Part shown: in pieces, positions 7,038 through 10,701 of the stretch | Numbering within the stretch: the stretch's first letter is position 1 | Layout: the number at the start of each line of letters is the position of its first letter | Assembly: GCA_052143655.1 (NCBI GenBank) | Contig: JBKQSL010000470.1 | Location: forward strand, 1-10,701 | Direction: 5' to 3' | Source of the DNA: CAVSUR01 sp052143655 | Lineage (GTDB): Bacteria; Actinomycetota; Actinomycetes; Streptosporangiales; Streptosporangiaceae | Length of the DNA stretch: 10,701 nucleotides | The notes under the pieces: generated by a model | What the model was told of the DNA's origin: nothing | The model's input: only the letters and a program-made list of their open reading frames with translations | Databases searched by the model: none | Made by a program: the position numbers and the translations under genes

Positions 7038-7391
7038 TCAGGGCACCGCCGGGAACACCATCCCGACGACGAGCAGCCCGATGCCCAGCGCAGTCAGCGC
7101 CACCACATCGGCTGGCCGCCGCCGGGCGCCGAGCATGCCAGCGCGCCGCTCGGGCAGCACCATCCTGGCTACCGCCGCGAGCAGCAGCACACCCGCCAGT
7201 TCCAAGGTACCGCTCCGGACATACTGTTCGCCGCTGAGGATCCACAGCAATCCGGCGGCGGTGCCGGCCAGGATGATCCAGTAGGGCAGCCGCTCCCAGC
7301 GCCGGGCACGGCCCTCGACCGGGCCGCCCTCGTCCGGGCCGCCGGCGGCCCGGTCCGGCGGCGGCCCGGACGGCCGCTCCCCGGGCCTCAT
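7038..7391 (-). CDS. DUF3017 small membrane protein
   Basis: This 117-residue protein has a polar, Pro/Gly-rich N-terminus (1-32) followed by three hydrophobic segments (about 36-53, 61-78, 94-113). The short loop after the second contains PERRAGML, the hallmark of the actinobacterial DUF3017 family. The role is unknown; topology suggests a cytoplasmic-membrane protein. The ATG at 7391 overlaps the TGA of the citrate synthase gene as ATGA, which fixes the start and suggests translational coupling. As I recall, in Streptomyces this family lies between folD and mdh; here the upstream partner is a citrate synthase-like gene, and icd separates it from mdh. The repeated association with TCA-cycle genes suggests a linked role, which is inference. 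Confidence in the family is high, in function none. Confidence 0.88.
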   Translation of the reverse strand: MRPGERPSGPPPDRAAGGPDEGGPVEGRARRWERLPYWIILAGTAAGLLWILSGEQYVRSGTLELAGVLLLAAVARMVLPERRAGMLGARRRPADVVALTALGIGLLVVGMVFPAVP

Positions 7392-8524
7392 CGCTGCTCC
7401 AGCGGCACCCAGTGCAGCCCGGTGGCGCCGACGTACTCGCCGGACGGCCGGACCAGCCTGTTGTCGGCGTGCTGCTCGATGACGTGCGCCGTCCAGCCGG
7501 CCATCCGGCTGACCGAGCGCACCGCGGTGCACTCCTGCGCCGGGATGCCCAGGTAGTGGTACGCCACAGCGGCGTAGAGATCCGAGTTCGGGTGCAGGCC
7601 GGCGGCGGCGAAGACGATTTCCTCGGCCCGCCGTGCCATCCGGTAGAAGGTGTCGTCCCCGGTCTCGCCGGCCAGTTCCGCGCACATCCGGCGCAGCGGC
7701 GCGGTGCGCGGGTCCTCGGCGCGGTAGGCGCGGTGCCCGAAGCCGGCGATCCGCTCGCCGCGCTCCAGCCGGGCGGTCATCTCGGCGGTCACCGCGCCGA
7801 CCGGATCAGCCGCCCGGCGCAGCTGCTGCAGGCTGTGCATCACCTGCTCGCAGGCGCCGCCGTGCAGCGGGCCCTTGAATACGCTGAGCGCGGCGACCAC
7901 CGCGGAATGCATGTCGGACATCGTGGCCGCGCAGAGCCTGGCCGCGAACGTGGCGGCATCGATCATGTGATCGGCATGCAGTACCAGGCATGCGTCGAAG
8001 ATCTGCGCCGCCCTGGGGGCTGGCACCGCGCCCGTCAGCTGGTGCAGCAGGCTGGCTGCCAGGCCCGCGGCCGGGTCCGCCTCGGCGGCCTTGCGCCCCG
8101 CCCGCGCGGCCAGGCAGGCAGCGACCAGGACCGGCTGCTGAGCGGTCAGCCGGGCCGCCTTGCGCAGGTCGGCAGTCGGATCGTGCAGGCCCGCGTCCGG
8201 GTCCCCGGCACTGGCGAGCGAGACCAGCGTGCGCAGCGCGGCCATCGGCTCCTGGGCGCGCGCCGCCGCCGGCAGGGCATCGGCGACCAGATCGCCCAGG
8301 GCGGCCCCGGCAGCCAGCTCCGCCCGGTAGCCCTCCAGCTCGCCACGGCTGGGCAGGGAGCCGCGCTGCAGCAGGCAGGCGACTTCCTCGAACGTGCTTG
8401 CCCCGGCCAGCACCCCGATGTCGTAGCCCCGGTAGCAGAGCCGGCCACCGTCGCCGTCCACGTCGCTGACCGCGGTCGACGCCGCGACCACATCGGCCAG
8501 TCCGCGGGACCGCCGCTTCGCCAT
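7388..8524 (-). CDS. Citrate synthase-family protein (citrate/2-methylcitrate synthase)
   Basis: This 378-residue protein has the length of the short, dimeric citrate synthases, which condense acetyl-CoA (or propionyl-CoA) with oxaloacetate. The catalytic triad maps to H221 (PLHGGACE), H264 (GFGHRAYRAEDPR) and D315 (HPNSDLYAAV). SRMAGWTAHVIEQ (R340 region) and NRLVRPSGEYVG near the C-terminus are typical substrate-binding blocks. The usual HADHE-N-STF block reads HADHMIDAATF here (183-193), and the aspartate motif is NSDLY where NVDFY is common, so activity or acyl-CoA preference may differ. The ATG at 8524 has a strong GGGGAGGGG site about 4 nt upstream. It heads the minus-strand run, overlaps the DUF3017 start by 4 bp and is divergent from the FHA regulator gene. 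The family is certain; citrate versus methylcitrate is not resolved. Confidence 0.9.
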   Translation of the reverse strand: MAKRRSRGLADVVAASTAVSDVDGDGGRLCYRGYDIGVLAGASTFEEVACLLQRGSLPSRGELEGYRAELAAGAALGDLVADALPAAARAQEPMAALRTLVSLASAGDPDAGLHDPTADLRKAARLTAQQPVLVAACLAARAGRKAAEADPAAGLAASLLHQLTGAVPAPRAAQIFDACLVLHADHMIDAATFAARLCAATMSDMHSAVVAALSVFKGPLHGGACEQVMHSLQQLRRAADPVGAVTAEMTARLERGERIAGFGHRAYRAEDPRTAPLRRMCAELAGETGDDTFYRMARRAEEIVFAAAGLHPNSDLYAAVAYHYLGIPAQECTAVRSVSRMAGWTAHVIEQHADNRLVRPSGEYVGATGLHWVPLEQR

Positions 8525-8552
8525 CTGTCCCCTCCCCGCGCGTCCGCTCGGC

Positions 8553-8558
8553 AGTGTA
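8553..8558 (-). promoter_or_regulatory. Candidate -10 box for the citrate synthase operon
   Basis: On the minus strand TACACT (8558-8553) fits the actinobacterial -10 pattern TAnnnT and lies about 28 bp before the ATG, leaving a leader of roughly 20 nt that still contains the ribosome binding site. No clear -35 hexamer is seen at 17-18 bp, so this is only a candidate. The 169-bp divergent region 8525-8693 holds no other gene. Confidence 0.3.
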
Positions 8559-8680
8559 CTGGGCGGCCGGCGGACGGGCGCCCAGTCAGGCTTCGCCGCC
8601 CGCGCGGCGGCCCGGGCAGGGTACGAACCGGCCAGGGAGGGTAACGGGAGAGTGACAGATCAGTGGCTGCTCCGATATGC

Positions 8681-8686
8681 AGGAGG
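8681..8686 (+). promoter_or_regulatory. Ribosome binding site deciding the FHA gene start
   Basis: A perfect AGGAGG lies 7 nt before the ATG at 8694. It selects this codon over an in-frame GTG at 8652, which would add 14 residues ahead of the FHA fold. Confidence 0.85.
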
Positions 8687-8693
8687 AACGGTC

Positions 8694-9560
8694 ATGGAGA
8701 CCCCCCACATCCGGATCGAGGCCAGCGGCGCGGTACTCCCCCTGGACCGCGACGTGACCACGGTCGGCCGCGGCCGTCACGTCGACGTGCGCCTGGCCGA
8801 TCCGACCGTCTCCCGGCTGCACGCGGAGATCGTCCGCCGCGGGCCGTATGCCTACGTGCTCGACCTCGGATTATCACGTAACGGCACCCGGGTGAACGGG
8901 CGCCTGGTCGCGCAGCGCCTGCTGGCCGACGGCGACGTACTGACGTTCGGCGCCGCCCGCTGCCGGGTGAGCGGCCTGCTCGCCGAGGACTGCTCGGCTG
9001 AGGACGACATGCGCCGGGCGGCAGCTCCCGAGCTGACCCGGCGTGAGCTCGACGTGGTCAGCTCGCTGTGCCGTCCTGCCCTGTCAGAGGAGGCCTTCGT
9101 GGCACCCGCGTCTGCTCGCGACATCGCCAATGATCTCGTGGTGACCGAGGCCGCCGTGAAGCAGCACCTGCTCAGGCTCTACCAGAAGTTCCGCATCCCG
9201 GAGGGAGCGAACCGCCGGGTCCGGCTGGCCAACGAGGTGATTGCGCTCGGCCTGGTGCGGCCGCTACCGCAGGCGCACGGCGGCGGCCCTGCGCTGACCG
9301 CGCGCTGGAGCAGTACGCCGGCCGCCCGGCCGGGGCCAGGCGCACAGCCAGCCCGGGCCGCCGGCACCCCGCTAGTCCCGCCAGTCCCGCCGCCCCGGTC
9401 CGGCGCCGCACCCGCGGCCCGGCCGACGCCGGCCGCCCCGGTCGTTCCGGCGGCGGCCCGGGCGGACGGCGCACGCCGGCCAGCCGTCCGGCCTGATGAC
9501 CGGCCGCCCTCGCCAGGCCCGGCGGCGGGCCTGGCAGGTTCCGGGCCCGGCAGGCGGTGA
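8694..9560 (+). CDS. FHA-domain protein with LuxR-like helix-turn-helix
   Basis: Predicted 288-residue soluble regulator. Residues about 4-95 form a forkhead-associated domain that binds phosphothreonine peptides, with the conserved GR (25-26), S40-x2-H43 (TVSRLHAEI) and N63-G64 (RNGTRVNG). Residues about 112-187 resemble a LuxR/GerE-type DNA-binding domain: LTRRELDVV, a roughly 10-residue insertion, then ARDIANDLVVTEAAVKQHLL as the helix-turn-helix core. The last 95 residues are a disordered Pro/Ala/Gly-rich tail. The start is set by AGGAGG. Codon 60 (8871-8873) is TTA, beside TCA and CGT, in an otherwise strongly GC-biased gene, which in actinomycetes often means bldA-dependent translation. 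The gene is divergent from citrate synthase and convergent with a possible kinase. A phospho-responsive transcription factor is likely; its targets are unknown. Confidence 0.85.
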   Translation: METPHIRIEASGAVLPLDRDVTTVGRGRHVDVRLADPTVSRLHAEIVRRGPYAYVLDLGLSRNGTRVNGRLVAQRLLADGDVLTFGAARCRVSGLLAEDCSAEDDMRRAAAPELTRRELDVVSSLCRPALSEEAFVAPASARDIANDLVVTEAAVKQHLLRLYQKFRIPEGANRRVRLANEVIALGLVRPLPQAHGGGPALTARWSSTPAARPGPGAQPARAAGTPLVPPVPPPRSGAAPAARPTPAAPVVPAAARADGARRPAVRPDDRPPSPGPAAGLAGSGPGRR

Positions 9561-9566
9561 CCCGGG

Positions 9567-9599
9567 CAGGCGCGGGCCCGCAGGCGGCGGGCCGGCCTG
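9567..9599. terminator. Hairpin between the convergent FHA and membrane-protein genes
   Basis: GGCCCGC (9575-9581) pairs with GCGGGCC (9587-9593) around a 5-base loop. After a small asymmetric bulge CAGGC (9567-9571) pairs with GCCTG (9595-9599). It fills most of the 52-bp gap between two converging stop codons and could stop transcription from both sides. No U-tract is present, and GC-rich background makes chance pairing possible. Confidence 0.45.
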
Positions 9600-9612
9600 T
9601 AGCGGGCGCCGG

Positions 9613-10701
9613 TCAGAGCCCGAAGCGGCTGGCCAGCCTCAGCAGGGTCTGCCGGATGTCGGTCAGCACCGCATGCAGGCCGGGCTGCTGCGCAAGCTGC
9701 ACGCTCAGATGCCGGGCAGGCCAGAACACCGCCGGCTGGCTGACTGCGGTGACCACCGCGGCCAGGGCCAGCGCGATGACAACGACGAAGGTCACCACCG
9801 TCGCGGCAGGCCCGCGCGTCATGCGGCCGAAGATCGCGCCCAGCGGGCGGCGTGATCCGCCAGACCCCGGTCCCAGCGCGTAGTAAGCGATCAGCGTCCC
9901 CGCCGCGTATGCCGCGGCGCGCAGCAGCGGATGCGCGGGCACGCTGACGATAGTCACCGCGGCGGCCATTGCGGCCAGCAGCAGGCCGAGCGGGGACAGC
10001 AGCGCGAAGCGAAGCACCGACCGGGCCAGTGCCAGCGGGAAGTACGCGATCGCCACCAGCCTGCCGCCGCCCTGGCGGCCCTGCCGGGCGCGGCGCCGGG
10101 TCACCCGGCTGGCGGTGAGATCACCGGCGCGCAGCGCCAGCAGCATGAGCAGCATCGCGGCGGTGCCGACCAGCGGCAGGATGACGGCCAGTGCCACCGC
10201 CGCCGCGACCGCGGCGATCACCAGCGGGCTCCACGGCGAGCGGGTCGCGGCGGGCGCGGGCCGGCCTGCCCCGGCGGCAGACTGCGGCTGACCGGTCCCG
10301 GCAGGGCCAGCCTTTGCGGGCTGCCCTGGCCGATCGCCCGGCCGCTGAGCTGGCATCGTGCCCGGCTGCCCATAGCTGACCGGGGGCAGCATGCCGCGGA
10401 AATCCGCCGGCGCGGCCGCCGCGGGCGCAGTCCGGGCAGGCCGGGCCTGGGCAGGCGGCCCCGCACCGGCCAGCCCCGCTCCGGCCAGCCCGGCTGCAGG
10501 AAGCGCGGCCTCGCGGAGCCCGGCTGCAGGCGGTCCGGCCCCGGGAAGGCCAGCCCCGGGAAGGCCGGCCCCGGGAAGGCCAGCCCCGGGAAGGCCAGCC
10601 CCGGGAAGGCCAGCACTGCGCAGGCCGCCAGCGGGCGGCGCCCCGGCGGCGGGCGGCACCGGGGCCATGGGCGGCCAGGTCGCCGCGGCGGCGGCCGCAG
10701 C
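9613..10701 (-). CDS. Ala/Pro-rich multi-membrane protein, C-terminal part (start outside window)
   Basis: The frame is open from the right edge to a TGA at 9613 (about 362 residues visible). An ATG at 10668 exists but the frame continues upstream in the same Ala/Pro-rich style without a stop, so the true start is probably outside. The first 145 visible residues are a low-complexity linker with five LPGAG-type repeats. A long hydrophobic stretch (about 10230-10130), further hydrophobic segments and a last membrane helix (about 9800-9730) follow, then a short tail ending LLRLASRFGL. I do not recognise a named domain. A Pro/Ala linker before a C-terminal membrane region would suit a membrane Ser/Thr protein kinase, and I recall Streptomyces kinase genes near the folD-DUF3017-mdh region. 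The FHA neighbour fits that, but no kinase domain is in view. Confidence 0.65.
   Translation of the reverse strand, partial: AAAAAAATWPPMAPVPPAAGAPPAGGLRSAGLPGAGLPGAGLPGAGLPGAGLPGAGPPAAGLREAALPAAGLAGAGLAGAGPPAQARPARTAPAAAAPADFRGMLPPVSYGQPGTMPAQRPGDRPGQPAKAGPAGTGQPQSAAGAGRPAPAATRSPWSPLVIAAVAAAVALAVILPLVGTAAMLLMLLALRAGDLTASRVTRRRARQGRQGGGRLVAIAYFPLALARSVLRFALLSPLGLLLAAMAAAVTIVSVPAHPLLRAAAYAAGTLIAYYALGPGSGGSRRPLGAIFGRMTRGPAATVVTFVVVIALALAAVVTAVSQPAVFWPARHLSVQLAQQPGLHAVLTDIRQTLLRLASRFGL
10539..10613 (-). repeat. Five tandem 15-bp repeats encoding LPGAG
   Basis: CCCCGGGAAGGCCAG is repeated five times without gaps from 10539; only the second unit differs, by one base (CGG for CAG). On the minus strand it encodes consecutive LPGAG pentapeptides, an elastin-like flexible linker ahead of the membrane segments. 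Near-perfect identity suggests recent expansion and probable length variation between strains. Confidence 0.88.

Noticed and set aside
7412..8644. 410-residue plus-strand frame over the citrate synthase gene
   Set aside because: It is antisense to a gene with an intact catalytic triad, lacks a domain and has no good ribosome binding site.
8652..8679. Promoter-like GTGACA ... GATATG upstream of the FHA gene
   Set aside because: The implied start would fall at about 8686, leaving almost no leader and cutting through the AGGAGG ribosome binding site.
10539..10613. Short regular repeats as a CRISPR array
   Set aside because: The 15-bp units are contiguous with no spacers and keep a coding frame, so they are a coding tandem repeat.

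Overview
The window is very GC-rich DNA with GTG as well as ATG starts, purine-rich ribosome binding sites, long antisense shadow ORFs and Pro/Ala/Gly-rich protein tails. Together with a DUF3017 gene (an actinobacterial family), this points to a chromosomal segment of a high-GC Actinomycetota such as a Streptomyces or Streptosporangium relative. I cannot name a genus. There are no rRNA, tRNA or CRISPR features.

Layout. (i) 2-1513: a complete IS4-family insertion sequence with 24-bp imperfect terminal inverted repeats and one intact transposase carrying the DDE and YREK signatures. A long hairpin just upstream buries the transposase ribosome binding site. (ii) 1517-3091 (-): a CNNM/CorC-type (hemolysin-family) membrane protein with CBS domains and a repeat-containing Pro/Gly/Thr tail. 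Its stop codon lies 3 bp beyond the IS end. (iii) 3386-4585 (+): an M20-family metal-dependent amidohydrolase, divergent from the CorC gene. (iv) 8524 down to 4677 (-): a run of central-carbon genes transcribed right to left, in the order citrate synthase-family protein, DUF3017 membrane protein (overlapping by ATGA), NADP-isocitrate dehydrogenase, malate dehydrogenase. Its spacers hold conspicuous inverted repeats, and a strong hairpin separates it from the convergent amidohydrolase gene. (v) 8694-9560 (+): an FHA-domain protein with a LuxR-like helix-turn-helix and a Pro/Ala tail, divergent from the citrate synthase gene and carrying the only in-frame TTA codon I found in the window. (vi) 9613-10701 (-): the C-terminal part of an Ala/Pro-rich multi-membrane protein that runs off the window edge. 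It may be the tail of a membrane Ser/Thr kinase, but no kinase domain is visible.

How it fits together. The four-gene run could co-express three TCA-cycle activities with a small membrane protein of unknown role. The FHA-HTH protein is a plausible phosphothreonine-sensing regulator placed between this operon and a possible kinase. The TTA codon suggests control of its translation by the rare leucyl-tRNA (bldA type). I see no clearly new defence or mobile system. The most noteworthy points are the FHA-HTH/TTA regulator beside the TCA operon, the RBS-burying hairpin of the IS, and the repeat pairs in the operon spacers.
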